A stretch of DNA of 45,700 nt. It comes from Bacteroidota bacterium (GTDB taxonomy: Bacteria; Bacteroidota; Ignavibacteria; UBA10030; SZUA-254). The notes under the pieces were generated by a model. That model made no database searches, was not told the origin of the DNA, and saw nothing but the letters and a program-made list of their open reading frames with translations. A program made the translations under genes and the position numbers. Shown one piece after another: positions 19,209 through 29,564 of this stretch (its first letter is position 1; the number at the start of each line of letters is the position of its first letter). The DNA lies in NCBI GenBank assembly GCA_030019075.1, contig JASEHD010000008.1, positions 1 to 45,700 on the forward strand, read 5' to 3'.

Positions 19209-19443
19209 AGCGTAGAGGTAATTTACATATAATTCTCTTCATGATCAATCAGTACGAGCAATCCACTCATCTCTTTTTCTTCCTCTCTACGTTGTTGACT
19301 ATCGGGCTGGTAAAAAACCGCAAAGACACGCCAAGACTTATCTGGCGTACCAAATGCAAGTAGATTAGCGTTTAGTGGCACTAAACGTCAATGGACTTGC
19401 GTTTAGTTCGCACAAATGTCGACGAGAAATTCAGTAAGCAAAA

Positions 19444-20646
19444 TTAATATCCCTCTGCAATCTTCTTAAATCCACTCCTTAGCCGTTTCATCCCTTCTTC
19501 CAATTCCTTCATGGAGCAAGCGAATGACATACGGAAATGTTTTTTTCCTCCAAACGGTGCCCCGGGAACAATCACGAGATGTTCATTCTCTAACAAGAAT
19601 CTACAAATATCTTCTTCGTCTCGCATGAGTTTTCCATTTACACGGTTTCCGACAAACACCTTCACAGAAGGGAATACATAGAATGCACCTTGAGGTGGAA
19701 CTACTTCTAACCCTGATATTTTTGATAATTGTTCCACTACAAAATCTCTCCGCTTCCTAAATTCATTTACCATGATTCCAACATCATCCTGAGAACCATT
19801 CAGTGCGGTAACTGCTGCACGCTGTGCGATTGAGTTTGGATTCGAGGTTACTTGTCCCTGGACTTTGGCTGCTGCACGCACAATTTCTTCAGTAGCGCCA
19901 AGATAACCAATCCGCCACCCAGTCATCGCGTAAGCTTTTGAAACTCCGTTTACTGTTATTACTTGATCTTTAATCTGTTTTATACTTCCAATACTGAAAT
20001 GTTTTACGTCGTTAAAAATTATCTTCTCATATACTTCATCAGAGATTACATAGATTCCAGTCTGCCTAACCACCTCAGCAAGCTCCTCAATCTCACCTTG
20101 AGAATAAACTGTCCCAGTTGGATTCGCGGGTGAGTTGAACAAAAACACTTTCGTTTTTGTATTAATTGCCTTTCGCAATTGCTTAGCAGTAACTTTAAAT
20201 CTCGTCTCCTCGTTCGCTTCAATGATCCTTGGTGTTGCACCAACCAGCTTGACCATCGAAGGATACGTAACCCAATGCGGTGCTTGAAAAATTACTTCAT
20301 CACCGGGATTACAGAGAGCTTGGAGAGTATTAAATATGGATTGCTTGGCACCGCATGAGACCAATATTTGTGAACGGTCAAAGTATAAATTATTATCACT
20401 CTTGAATTTCTCAGCAATTGCGTCAATAAGCTCCGGAATACCTTCCAACGCAGTATAATGCGTAAAATTTTCTTCTATTGCTTTGATTGCTGCTTGCTTG
20501 ACATGTGTTGGAGTTGGAAAATCCGGCTCGCCGGCAGTTAAAGCAATTACATCAATACCTTCGCGCTGCATCTGATTTGCTAAACCGGTCAGGATAGCAG
20601 TTCTGGATTTTTCAATCTGCTGAACTTTTAAAGATTGAGACTTCAC
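19444..20646 (-). CDS. Class I PLP aminotransferase (aspartate aminotransferase)
   Basis: 'IALTAGEPDFPTPTHVKQAA', 'FNSPANPTGTVYS', 'VNGVSKAYAMTGWRIGYLGA'. Confidence 0.92.
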   Translation of the reverse strand: MKSQSLKVQQIEKSRTAILTGLANQMQREGIDVIALTAGEPDFPTPTHVKQAAIKAIEENFTHYTALEGIPELIDAIAEKFKSDNNLYFDRSQILVSCGAKQSIFNTLQALCNPGDEVIFQAPHWVTYPSMVKLVGATPRIIEANEETRFKVTAKQLRKAINTKTKVFLFNSPANPTGTVYSQGEIEELAEVVRQTGIYVISDEVYEKIIFNDVKHFSIGSIKQIKDQVITVNGVSKAYAMTGWRIGYLGATEEIVRAAAKVQGQVTSNPNSIAQRAAVTALNGSQDDVGIMVNEFRKRRDFVVEQLSKISGLEVVPPQGAFYVFPSVKVFVGNRVNGKLMRDEEDICRFLLENEHLVIVPGAPFGGKKHFRMSFACSMKELEEGMKRLRSGFKKIAEGY

Positions 20647-20649
20647 AAA

Positions 20650-21138
20650 TCATTTCCTTAAACTTTTAATTTTCTTTGAAAGAATCTGTCGAACAACCGG
20701 TGGTATAAACTCAGTTACATCCCCGCCTAATCTGGCTATCTCGCGAACAAGGCTTGAATTTAAATACGTGTATTTTTCATGAGGCATCAGGAAAACGGTT
20801 GTAATATTATCTTCGAGCTTACGGTTCATCAAAGCCATCTGGAATTCGTATTCAAAATCAGAGATAGCCCGCAAGCCCCTGACGATTGCAGTTGCCTTTT
20901 TTCTCTTCGCAAACTCTACAAGCAAGCCATCATAACTATCAACCTCTACGTTTTTATATTTACTCACAACTTTCTTAATCATCATCACTCTTTCAGAGTT
21001 AGAAAAGAGCGGCTGCTTTCCAGGATTTTGTGCAACCATCACAATCACTTTGTCAAATATTTCTCCTGCCCGCTCGATGATGTCAATATGCCCGTACGTA
21101 ATCGGATCGAACGTACCGGGATATATTGCAATTTTCAT
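20650..21138 (-). CDS. coaD: Phosphopantetheine adenylyltransferase
   Basis: 'AIYPGTFDPITYGHIDIIERA', 'YTYLNSSLVREIARLGGDVTEFIPPVV'. Confidence 0.95.
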   Translation of the reverse strand: MKIAIYPGTFDPITYGHIDIIERAGEIFDKVIVMVAQNPGKQPLFSNSERVMMIKKVVSKYKNVEVDSYDGLLVEFAKRKKATAIVRGLRAISDFEYEFQMALMNRKLEDNITTVFLMPHEKYTYLNSSLVREIARLGGDVTEFIPPVVRQILSKKIKSLRK

Positions 21139-21701
21139 TTTTCATCTCCTTTATCAATTGGATGGATTAAAAAACTTACGCGTGTGTTGCCGAATGCTTT
21201 TTGTACTTCCAATCTGTACAACTGCGATTCGATAAACTTCGTGTGCTTCGAATGTTCAATTATGAGATATCCATTTGACTTAAGTAATCCCCTCTCAAAG
21301 ATTAATCGAGGAATCTCTGCAGTTCTCTCGTATGCATACGGAGGGTCGGCAAATATCAAATCGAAGGTTTGGTACGTCTTTTCAATGTACGCTTCAGCAT
21401 CTCTTTGTATGATACTGCAATCGGTGAGACAATTTAATTGCTTGGCATTTTTTTCAACGATATCTAAAACTTCGTTCGAGTCATCAACAAATACTACCTG
21501 TTTAGCCCCGCGGCTCAATGCTTCAAAGCCCAGGTTTCCGCTTCCGGCAAATAAATCCAACACATCGGCATCCTTTAGATTGAGTCTATTCTGAAGCATA
21601 TTAAATATTGTACTCTTAACGCGATCAGTTGCGGGCCGTATACCTTGAATCTGAATCGGCGTAAGTGTTCTACCTTTGAATTTTCCAGTAATAATTCTCA
21701 T
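21135..21701 (-). CDS. rsmD: 16S rRNA (guanine966-N2)-methyltransferase
   Basis: 'MRIITGKFKGRTL', 'RPATDRVKSTIFNML', 'DLFAGSGNLGFEALSRGA', 'FADPPY'. Confidence 0.93.
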   Translation of the reverse strand: MRIITGKFKGRTLTPIQIQGIRPATDRVKSTIFNMLQNRLNLKDADVLDLFAGSGNLGFEALSRGAKQVVFVDDSNEVLDIVEKNAKQLNCLTDCSIIQRDAEAYIEKTYQTFDLIFADPPYAYERTAEIPRLIFERGLLKSNGYLIIEHSKHTKFIESQLYRLEVQKAFGNTRVSFLIHPIDKGDEK

Positions 21702-21702
21702 A

Positions 21703-22569
21703 TCATCGCCGCCATAATGCGACTCCTGCTGATACAGCAAAACGATGTTCTAAGCCGACTATTTTAGCATAAGTCTTGCATCGTGATGTTTTAACTTTCT
21801 GGAAAGGATTGAACAGCAGCGTGTCAATACCCGTTATGCTTTTTAAAGTTTCAATAAATTCAACCGACCCAGCAGGTCCGCAACAATAGATTTCCGTTAT
21901 TGATGACTCATTTGTCATCTCCTGTAATCTCCTCGCAATAACTTCTGCAGATGGTGCAATACCAAAATTATACTGAATCAATCGCGCGTTAGAAATGATT
22001 CCGACATCATAACTATTTGAGGTCAGATGCACTAAACCAATTGTCTTCCCTTTTGTTTCCGGGATAGCATTTAATAAGGAACATTCTGCACCAAAATAAT
22101 TTGTATCTGCGATGTGTAACTCAATTCCTTTAGTCGATAGAGATTCCTGTATATTAAATATCACTGATCGCTTCGCAGATACAACAAGAATTTCATCAAT
22201 CTGCTCTCGTGCGTGGGTCTTCAGGATATGAAGATCGTTGATATAATCTTTAGCATTGTAATCTTTAATAAAATTGGAAAGCTCCCAATGAATATGCTCA
22301 TTTTGTTCCGACTGACTGAGTGTGACATCTAAGGGAAATAAGTGAAGAAACGCCGAAGCTGAATCAAAAGCAACTGATACTTTTGTAATATTTTTGAATA
22401 TCCGATTTACAGGATGTAAGATTTTCTCCAAATACCATAACTCGTCTGTGTTTGTTTTTGCAAATTCTTCAATATGAAGGAGCTTGGTTCCTTTTTCTTT
22501 CACTTTAAAGATAACAACCGCAGCACGATCGTTTTCAATGCTAATACCCGCAACGATCTCTTTACTCAT
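21703..22569 (-). CDS. PilM-like actin-fold ATPase
   Basis: 'EIVAGISIENDRAAVVIFK', 'GKTIGLVHLTSNSYDVGIISNARLIQYNFGIAPS', 'YCCGPAG'. Confidence 0.6.
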   Translation of the reverse strand: MSKEIVAGISIENDRAAVVIFKVKEKGTKLLHIEEFAKTNTDELWYLEKILHPVNRIFKNITKVSVAFDSASAFLHLFPLDVTLSQSEQNEHIHWELSNFIKDYNAKDYINDLHILKTHAREQIDEILVVSAKRSVIFNIQESLSTKGIELHIADTNYFGAECSLLNAIPETKGKTIGLVHLTSNSYDVGIISNARLIQYNFGIAPSAEVIARRLQEMTNESSITEIYCCGPAGSVEFIETLKSITGIDTLLFNPFQKVKTSRCKTYAKIVGLEHRFAVSAGVALWRR

Positions 22570-23052
22570 TTACTTCCCCACTGTAACATATGGCGCAAGT
22601 CGCTCGAATTTCTTCTTCCCGATACCTTTCACTTGCATCACTCCCTCGATGGATTTAAAAAGACCATTCTCTTCTCGATAGCGAATTATTCGTTCTGCCA
22701 TTATTTCACCGATACCGGGAAGTTTCATAAGTTCTGTTTTCGATGCGGTATTAACATTAATACTCTTCGGTGCAATATCAGCTTTTGACTTAACAGACTT
22801 TTTAGATTTTTTATCAGTTGTATCAACAACTGTGGAATACGATTTCATTGAATCGCTTGAAAGCAGAAGTTGGGAACGTACTGAAAATACTGAATCTACC
22901 GCCGAGTAATCATAGGGATTATTTTGAGGAAAGAATATTTTGTACGTTTTTAATCCAATACCAATGATGAACGCAATCAGAAGGAAAAGAATAAAACGAC
23001 TTTCCGTTTGTGTCAATCCGAAAGTGTGGTTAAATTTTGTCAGGAGATTCAT
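22570..23052 (-). CDS. ComEA-like helix-hairpin-helix protein
   Basis: 'INVNTASKTELMKLPGIGEIMAERIIRYREENGLFKSIEGVMQVKGIGKKKFERLAPYV' with N-terminal TM. Confidence 0.9.
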   Translation of the reverse strand: MNLLTKFNHTFGLTQTESRFILFLLIAFIIGIGLKTYKIFFPQNNPYDYSAVDSVFSVRSQLLLSSDSMKSYSTVVDTTDKKSKKSVKSKADIAPKSINVNTASKTELMKLPGIGEIMAERIIRYREENGLFKSIEGVMQVKGIGKKKFERLAPYVTVGK

Positions 23053-23055
23053 AAC

Positions 23056-24231
23056 CTATGAAAAAATATCTTTCATCTTCTCAAAGAAACTCTTATCAGA
23101 ATGAGCGGATTTATCACCCTCGTGGGGTTGGATGTTATCACTTTTTCCAAGTGACCTGAGCAGTTCCTTGTCCTCTTTCGATAGATGAGTGGGTATCCAA
23201 ACATTTATACGAACAAGTTGATCGCCGCGGTAATCGCCGCGAAGACTTGGAATTCCTTTTCCTCTCATCCGAAGAATTTTCCCTGATTGGGTTCCCGATT
23301 CAATTTTCAATTTCGCACGTCCTGTTAGCGTTGGAACTTCGATTTCAGCACCTAATGCGGCTTGCGGATAGCTAAAGAGAAGATCAAGAATAATATCATC
23401 CCCATTACGCGTGAAAATTTTATGCGGTTCTTCTTCAACCATTACAATCAAATCACCAGGCGGACCGCCGCGTTGCCCGGCATTTCCCTGACCATGAAGC
23501 GGAATGTAATTTCCCTCGGAGACTCCTGCGGGAACATTTACCTTAATTGTAGTTTCTCCATGTACTCTCCCTTCTCCACCACAACTGGAGCATTGTTCCT
23601 TAATTATTCGTCCTTCTCCATCACAATTATTGCACATGGTAACACTAACAAATTGACCGAAAACCGAGCGAGCAACTTGTCGTATTTCACCTTTACCACC
23701 GCACGCGGGACAAGTTGCTTTTAATGACCCTGCCTTGGCGCCGCTCCCACTGCAAACATCACAAGTTTTATATCTTTTTACTTTAAGTTTTTTCTCAACA
23801 CCAGTTGCAATTTCTTCAAGAGTCAACTTCAACCGAATTTTCTGATCAGAGCCGTGAACACCCGTTTGAGCTCGGCTGCGTGAGTGACTTCTACCGCCCG
23901 TGAATACATCTTCAAAAATGCTGCTACCGATTCCACCACCAAAAATATCACTGAAGTGCCTGAATATGTCATCGAAGTTCGTGTAGGTATGAAAATCTGC
24001 ACCCGGTCGCAATCCTTCATGACCAAATTGATTGTAGCGTTGTCGTTTACTTTCATCACTCAAAACTTCATACGCTTCCGCTGCTTCTTTGAACTTTTCT
24101 TCTGCATCCTTATTTCCCGGATTCCTGTCGGGATGCCACTGCATTGCAGCTTTTCGATAAGACTTTTTTATTTCATCTACGGATGCATTTCGAGGAACTC
24201 CAAGGACTTCGTAATAATCGCGTTTTGCCAT
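23056..24231 (-). CDS. dnaJ: Chaperone DnaJ
   Basis: J domain '[35 protein letters not shown]'; four CxxCxGxG zinc repeats. Confidence 0.97.
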   Translation of the reverse strand: MAKRDYYEVLGVPRNASVDEIKKSYRKAAMQWHPDRNPGNKDAEEKFKEAAEAYEVLSDESKRQRYNQFGHEGLRPGADFHTYTNFDDIFRHFSDIFGGGIGSSIFEDVFTGGRSHSRSRAQTGVHGSDQKIRLKLTLEEIATGVEKKLKVKRYKTCDVCSGSGAKAGSLKATCPACGGKGEIRQVARSVFGQFVSVTMCNNCDGEGRIIKEQCSSCGGEGRVHGETTIKVNVPAGVSEGNYIPLHGQGNAGQRGGPPGDLIVMVEEEPHKIFTRNGDDIILDLLFSYPQAALGAEIEVPTLTGRAKLKIESGTQSGKILRMRGKGIPSLRGDYRGDQLVRINVWIPTHLSKEDKELLRSLGKSDNIQPHEGDKSAHSDKSFFEKMKDIFS

Positions 24232-24233
24232 GA

Positions 24234-24887
24234 TCATTCTCCAACCTCTGATTCCACACCTGTTTGCGGAGGTTCTTCAATCTGCTCGGCTGAAACAATC
24301 ACTTTGGCATGTCGGAGAATTTTGTCGTGCAGCATGTAACCTTTTTCTACTTCCTCTAAAACTGTATGAGGAGGATAATTTTTATTCTGAATTTGCAATA
24401 GAGCGTCGTGAAGCTGGGGATCAAAGGGCTGCCCAAGAACTTCAAGCGGTTTGACACCTTCCAATTCCAAAATTCTTTTGAACTTATTATAAATCATTTC
24501 GATCCCTTTTTGAAAACTATTATCTTCTGTATCTGATGACACAGGTTGACCGACTGAATACTTAACCGCTTTAAACGATCGCTCGAAATCATCCAACACA
24601 GGAAGAAGTTTTTCAATTAGATTTTCATTGGCAAACTTGACGAGATTAGCATAATCATTTTCAATGCGTTTTTTATAATTATCAAATTCGGCAGCTTTCC
24701 TTAGTAATTGGTCTTTGTAATGGCTAACAGTATTCTCAAGTTCAACAATTCTTGCGCCGAGCGTATCAACTTCACTCAACACAGGAGGTTGGGCTGGGAT
24801 ATCTTGTTTGACTTCATTAGTTTCATTATTGGCAATATTGTTAGTGTTCTCCTCTTGCATAATCTTTTTAAAATATGGTATTTTCAT
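24234..24887 (-). CDS. grpE: Nucleotide exchange factor GrpE
   Basis: '[19 protein letters not shown]', '[15 protein letters not shown]', '[20 protein letters not shown]'. Confidence 0.93.
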   Translation of the reverse strand: MKIPYFKKIMQEENTNNIANNETNEVKQDIPAQPPVLSEVDTLGARIVELENTVSHYKDQLLRKAAEFDNYKKRIENDYANLVKFANENLIEKLLPVLDDFERSFKAVKYSVGQPVSSDTEDNSFQKGIEMIYNKFKRILELEGVKPLEVLGQPFDPQLHDALLQIQNKNYPPHTVLEEVEKGYMLHDKILRHAKVIVSAEQIEEPPQTGVESEVGE

Positions 24888-24971
24888 GTATGGAAACGTT
24901 TAAAAAACAATTAATAATAACGAAATTTGGTATCTTTTTCAAATAACAACAAATCTTTCATCTGGAAATTT

Positions 24972-25010
24972 AAATTAAAAGCCCTGATCGTACGTCAGGG
25001 CTTTTAATTT
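24972..25010. terminator. Intrinsic terminator hairpin
   Basis: aaattaaaagccctga (24972-24987) / tcagggcttttaattt (24995-25010): 16-bp perfect stem with A/T flanks, 7-nt loop. Confidence 0.88.
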
Positions 25011-25026
25011 CAAGATATTATTTGAT

Positions 25027-26364
25027 TTAATACTTGAGTTCTTTCAACGATTCTTTAAGGATATTCACTCCCTCATCAATCTCGTGCTTCTGAATTGTGA
25101 GCGGCGGACGGAAACGAAGTGATCGCTCGCCGCTGCCAAGGATGACAAGTCCTTTTTCAAGAGCTTTCTTCCTTACATCATTACGAATTGCAGGATTGAT
25201 TAAATCAATTGCACAGAAGAGTCCGAGTCCACGAGCATTGTTCACCATCATGGGAAATTCAACCTGCAGCTCTTGCAGACGTGACTGTAAATAGTAACCA
25301 ACCACACGAGCGTTCTCAACGAGATTATCTTCCTCAATAATTTCAAGATAACGCTGAGAGCGAACCATGTCCACCAGACTTCCGCCCCAGGTTGAATTCA
25401 ACCGACCTGCAACTTTGAAAACATTATCCTTTACATCATCTATCCGCTTGCTCGACATGAATCCGCACACTTGCGTTTTCTTTCCAAATGCAATCATATC
25501 CGGTTTAATGAAGTGCTGATGCGCCCACATTTTTCCTGAGAGCCCGATTCCTGTTTGTACTTCATCAAGTATCAGCATAATTTCATTCTCATCGGTAATC
25601 TTTCGAAGTGCTTCGAAGAATTCTTTTCTGAAATGATTGTCGCCACCTTCACCCTGAATCGGTTCGATGATCAAAGCAGCAATATCATTCTTGTATTGAC
25701 TGATTGCATCCTTAATCTGCTTCAAAGAATTCTGTTCTGCCTGCTGAATTGCCTTTAGATTCTCTTCAGTGAGCGGGAATTTAATAACGGGATTATCAAT
25801 TCGGGGCCACTGAAACTTCGGGTAATAATCAATCTTTGTAGGATCGGTATTAGTAAGCGACATCGTATAACCGGTTCTACCATGGAAAGCTTGTTTAAAG
25901 TGAATTACCTTCATCTTCGATTCATCTTGCAATCCGTTGTAAACACCTTTTGCTAAATTTTTTCTCATCTTCCAATCGAATGCGGCTTTGAGTGCATTCT
26001 CAACACCGAGCGCCCCGCCTTCAACAAAAAAAACATACGGCAGATAATCGGGCATCGCGACGCGTGCAAATGTCTCAACGAACTCTGCCATTTCAACGCA
26101 ATACACATCGGAGTTAGTGGGTTTATTGATGGAAACGTATGCCATCTTCTCTTTGAATTCCGGCGTCACCATCTTCGGATGATTTAAACCGATTGGCATG
26201 GATGCGACAAATGTGAAGAAATCAAGAAGCTTGCGATTAGATTTTGAATCCCAGATATATGCTCCTTCACTTTTTCTAAGATCAACGATAAAATCGAGGA
26301 CATCAACAAGCATATGCTTGCCGATAGTGGACTCAACGTCCTTAGATAAAATATTTAATTTCAT
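25027..26364 (-). CDS. lat: L-lysine 6-transaminase
   Basis: 'GLNHPKMVTPEFKEKMAYVSINKPTNSDVYCVEMAEFVETF', 'FFVEGGALGVENALKAAFDWK', 'ILDEVQTGIGLSGKMWAHQHF'. Confidence 0.93.
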   Translation of the reverse strand: MKLNILSKDVESTIGKHMLVDVLDFIVDLRKSEGAYIWDSKSNRKLLDFFTFVASMPIGLNHPKMVTPEFKEKMAYVSINKPTNSDVYCVEMAEFVETFARVAMPDYLPYVFFVEGGALGVENALKAAFDWKMRKNLAKGVYNGLQDESKMKVIHFKQAFHGRTGYTMSLTNTDPTKIDYYPKFQWPRIDNPVIKFPLTEENLKAIQQAEQNSLKQIKDAISQYKNDIAALIIEPIQGEGGDNHFRKEFFEALRKITDENEIMLILDEVQTGIGLSGKMWAHQHFIKPDMIAFGKKTQVCGFMSSKRIDDVKDNVFKVAGRLNSTWGGSLVDMVRSQRYLEIIEEDNLVENARVVGYYLQSRLQELQVEFPMMVNNARGLGLFCAIDLINPAIRNDVRKKALEKGLVILGSGERSLRFRPPLTIQKHEIDEGVNILKESLKELKY

Positions 26365-26589
26365 AATACACCTTTAAGAGTTTAAGTTCTAAGTTACGGG
26401 AATTAATGAGAGAAAAACTACCCGACTTAGAAGAACTCTTGGTGCTCGTAGAGAGAAATAATGTAGGGTCTTCCCAGAATTTGTGGAATTTGAAGTTTAA
26501 ACGAATATATTTCTATTTGCTGGAAGATTAGCATGTGAAAATATAAGAAATATTTAGGAAAGCTCAAAAACTCCCATCAGGAAAATAAA

Positions 26590-26651
26590 ACCGCAGAGTC
26601 GCTGAGAAAATATTCTTATTATTATTTCTGCGCCCTCAGCACCTCTGCGGT
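26590..26651. repeat. Imperfect inverted repeat of the ACCGCAGAG family
   Basis: accgcagagtcgctgag (26590-26606) / ctcagcacctctgcggt (26635-26651), 15/17 complementary. Confidence 0.8.
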
Positions 26652-26684
26652 GAAAAATATTGATACTCATCTACTCAACTACTC

Positions 26685-28166
26685 TTAAGTATCTATCTGC
26701 GCTCTTTGCAATCCACCGCTGTAATCTATGTATATGGTTTTCCACTCGCTGAAGAACTCGTACACTGTCCAGCCGCCTTCGCAGTGGCCATTACCGGTTT
26801 GCTTCACACCACCAAATGGCATATGGGCTTCCGCTCCAATCGTTGGTGCGTTGATGTATGTGATACCGGCTTTGATATCACGAATAGCTCTGAATGCATC
26901 ATTTACATTCTTTGTATAAATTGATGATGAGAGACCATAGATGGTATCATTCAGAACGTTAATGGCTTCTTCCAACGATTTAATTCTAATAACTGAAAGA
27001 ACCGGACCAAAAATCTCTTCTTTTGCAATTCTCATGTTGGGAGTTACCTCAGTAAAAATCGTTGGTTGATAGAACCAGCCCTTATCGAGATCACCGCCTT
27101 TTCCGATATCACCGCCGCATGCGAGTTTTGCACCCTCCTTCAAGCCGATTTCAACGTAACTATGATCGGTTTGACGCTGACCTTCGTTCACACAAGGTCC
27201 AACATCCGTGGTGGGAAGGAGTCCATCTCCAAGCCGGAGTTTTTTCGTGCGGTCAACAAGGATCGACATGAATTTATCAAAAACTTTTTCATGTAATATC
27301 AATCGGCTGGTTGCAGTGCATCGCTGCCCTGTTGTTCCAAATGCACCCCAAAGTACACCATCGAGCGCAAGGTTCAAATCGGCATCATCCATAACAATTT
27401 GTGCATTCTTTCCACCGAGCTCAAGTGAAACACGCTTGAGGGTTTTACTTCCCATTTCGGAAATTTTTATTCCTATTTCGGTCGAACCTGTAAAGCTAAC
27501 CAGATCAACTTCCTGATGACCAACGATTGCATTTCCAACCTCACCTCCGCCGCCATGCACAATATTGATAACACCTTCAGGCACACCAGCTTCAGCTAAT
27601 ATTTCAACAAGAACTGTCGCTGTTGCAGGCGTATCGGATGCCGGCTTGAAGACAACTGTGTTGCCGCAAAGTAGTGCCGGGAAAATTTTCCATGTGGGAA
27701 TCGCCATCGGGAAATTCCACGGTGTGATAATTCCTGCTACACCAATCGGTACACGCATCGCCATGTTGAATTTATTTGGCAGCTCAGATGGAACTGTATG
27801 TCCAAACAACCTTCGCCCCTCGGATGCAGCATAATACGCTGTGTCGATACCTTCCTGAACATCGCCTTTTGTTTCAGTCAATACTTTTCCCATCTCACGT
27901 GTCATGAGCTTAGCGATTTCTTCTTTACGAGCCGACATAATATCACCGACTGTCTTCAGAATATCACCTCGTTTTGGTGCTGGTACAAGCCGCCATTTTT
28001 CGAATGCTGTTCGTGCAGCTTTTATTGCTTCTTCAACATCTTCCTTTCCTGATTTAGGAAATATTCCAACAATCTCGCTCCAATTAGCAGGATTGCGGTT
28101 CTCGAATGTTTTTCCTGATTTGGCATCACACCACTTGCCATTAATAAAGTTTTGGTATTTTTTCAT
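26685..28166 (-). CDS. Aldehyde dehydrogenase (possibly aminoadipate-semialdehyde dehydrogenase, from proximity to lat)
   Basis: 'PWNFPMAIPTWKIFPALLCGNTVVFKPASDTP', 'SLELGGKNAQIVMDDADL', 'GTTGQRCTATSRL'. Confidence 0.9.
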   Translation of the reverse strand: MKKYQNFINGKWCDAKSGKTFENRNPANWSEIVGIFPKSGKEDVEEAIKAARTAFEKWRLVPAPKRGDILKTVGDIMSARKEEIAKLMTREMGKVLTETKGDVQEGIDTAYYAASEGRRLFGHTVPSELPNKFNMAMRVPIGVAGIITPWNFPMAIPTWKIFPALLCGNTVVFKPASDTPATATVLVEILAEAGVPEGVINIVHGGGGEVGNAIVGHQEVDLVSFTGSTEIGIKISEMGSKTLKRVSLELGGKNAQIVMDDADLNLALDGVLWGAFGTTGQRCTATSRLILHEKVFDKFMSILVDRTKKLRLGDGLLPTTDVGPCVNEGQRQTDHSYVEIGLKEGAKLACGGDIGKGGDLDKGWFYQPTIFTEVTPNMRIAKEEIFGPVLSVIRIKSLEEAINVLNDTIYGLSSSIYTKNVNDAFRAIRDIKAGITYINAPTIGAEAHMPFGGVKQTGNGHCEGGWTVYEFFSEWKTIYIDYSGGLQRAQIDT

Positions 28167-28200
28167 ACTTTTATCCTAATATTTAAATGCTTTTTTGTAT

Positions 28201-28267
28201 ACTCTCCGCGATCTCCGTGTCTCAGCGGTGAATATAAAACCGCAGAGACGCAAAGTACGCAGAGTTA
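28201..28267. repeat. Second, imperfect copy of the ACCGCAGAG/CTCTGCGGT inverted repeat
   Basis: actctccgcgatctccgtgtctcagcggt ... accgcagagacgcaaagtacgcagagt. Confidence 0.75.
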
Positions 28268-28268
28268 T

Positions 28269-29564
28269 TTATGATAGACCAACTCTTTCAAAAATATAAT
28301 TTACATTACGAATACTTTTCTTCAAATCAAACAGCTCGTCAAGCTCGCTGCTGCTGAGGTATTTCATTATGTTTGAATCTGATTTTAAAATTTCCTTAAA
28401 ATTATTTTTTGTCCGCCAGACTTCCATTGCATAATTCTGTACAGCTGCATATGCCTCTTCCCTTTTCATTCCTTTTTTTGTGAGTGCAAGAAGAACCTCT
28501 TGTGAGAATATTAGTCCATGTGTTAGCTCAATATTCTTTTGCATATTTTCTGGATACACAATTAGTTTATCAATGACGTTTGTGATTTCCGAAATCATAA
28601 AATCGAGAAGGATGCAGCTATCGGGAATAATTATTCTCTCTGCTGATGAATGCGAGATATCCCTTTCATGCCACAGAGAAATATTTTCCATCGCTGCCTG
28701 AGCATTCCCTCGAAGAACTCTTGCTAAACCAGCAACACGCTCGCAATTTACAGGATTGCGTTTATGCGGCATCGCCGATGAACCCTTCTGCCCTTTCGAG
28801 AAATATTCTTCCACTTCAAGCACTTCTGTTTTTTGGAGATGACGAATCTCAGTTGCAAATTTCTCAAGCGAACTGCCAATAATCGCAAGTGTAGTTAAGA
28901 ACTCAGCATGTATATCACGCTGAAGGATTTGTGTTGAGATTGGTACTGGTTTTAATCCTAACTTCTCACAAACATATTTCTCAACGAATGGATCGAGATG
29001 CTCATACGTACCAACCGCACCTGAAATTTGTCCGTATGAGATTGTATCTCTCGCTTGCTCAAGTCGTTTTATGTCCCGACAAGTTTCATCATACCAAAGC
29101 GCCAACTTCAACCCAAAAGTAATCGGCTCTGCGTGGATACCGTGAGTTCTACCAATCATAACGGTATATTTGAATTCCTTTGCACGTCGGGCAAAAACAT
29201 TTTGTAACAAAGATAAATCCTTTAACAACAAATCTGCTGACTGCTTCATCTGAAGCGAAAGACCTGTGTCAAGAATATCAGACGAAGTCATGCCGAGATG
29301 AATAAAGCGCGATTCCGGACCAACATACTCGCCGACATTCGTGAGGAATGCGATGACATCGTGCTTCACTTCAGCTTCGATTTCATCAATTCGTTTTGCA
29401 TCAAATTTTGCTTTCTCACGGATTACTCTAACAGCATCTTTAGGAATTACACCAAGTTCTGCCTGTGCTTCACAAGCGAGAATCTCAATATCGAGCCAGG
29501 TTTGGAATTTATTTTCTTCTGTCCAGATTTTTCCCATTGCCGGACGTGTATATCGGGCAATCAT
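28269..29564 (-). CDS. purB: Adenylosuccinate lyase
   Basis: 'HLGMTSSDILDTGLSLQMK', 'GRTHGIHAEPITFGLK', 'KGQKGSSAMPHKRNPVNCERVAGLARV'. Confidence 0.96.
   Translation of the reverse strand: MIARYTRPAMGKIWTEENKFQTWLDIEILACEAQAELGVIPKDAVRVIREKAKFDAKRIDEIEAEVKHDVIAFLTNVGEYVGPESRFIHLGMTSSDILDTGLSLQMKQSADLLLKDLSLLQNVFARRAKEFKYTVMIGRTHGIHAEPITFGLKLALWYDETCRDIKRLEQARDTISYGQISGAVGTYEHLDPFVEKYVCEKLGLKPVPISTQILQRDIHAEFLTTLAIIGSSLEKFATEIRHLQKTEVLEVEEYFSKGQKGSSAMPHKRNPVNCERVAGLARVLRGNAQAAMENISLWHERDISHSSAERIIIPDSCILLDFMISEITNVIDKLIVYPENMQKNIELTHGLIFSQEVLLALTKKGMKREEAYAAVQNYAMEVWRTKNNFKEILKSDSNIMKYLSSSELDELFDLKKSIRNVNYIFERVGLS

Noticed and set aside
23362-24339. Plus-strand ORFs antisense to dnaJ/grpE and other antisense ORFs in the track
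   Set aside because: They overlap strongly recognisable minus-strand genes and show no family resemblance; treated as spurious.
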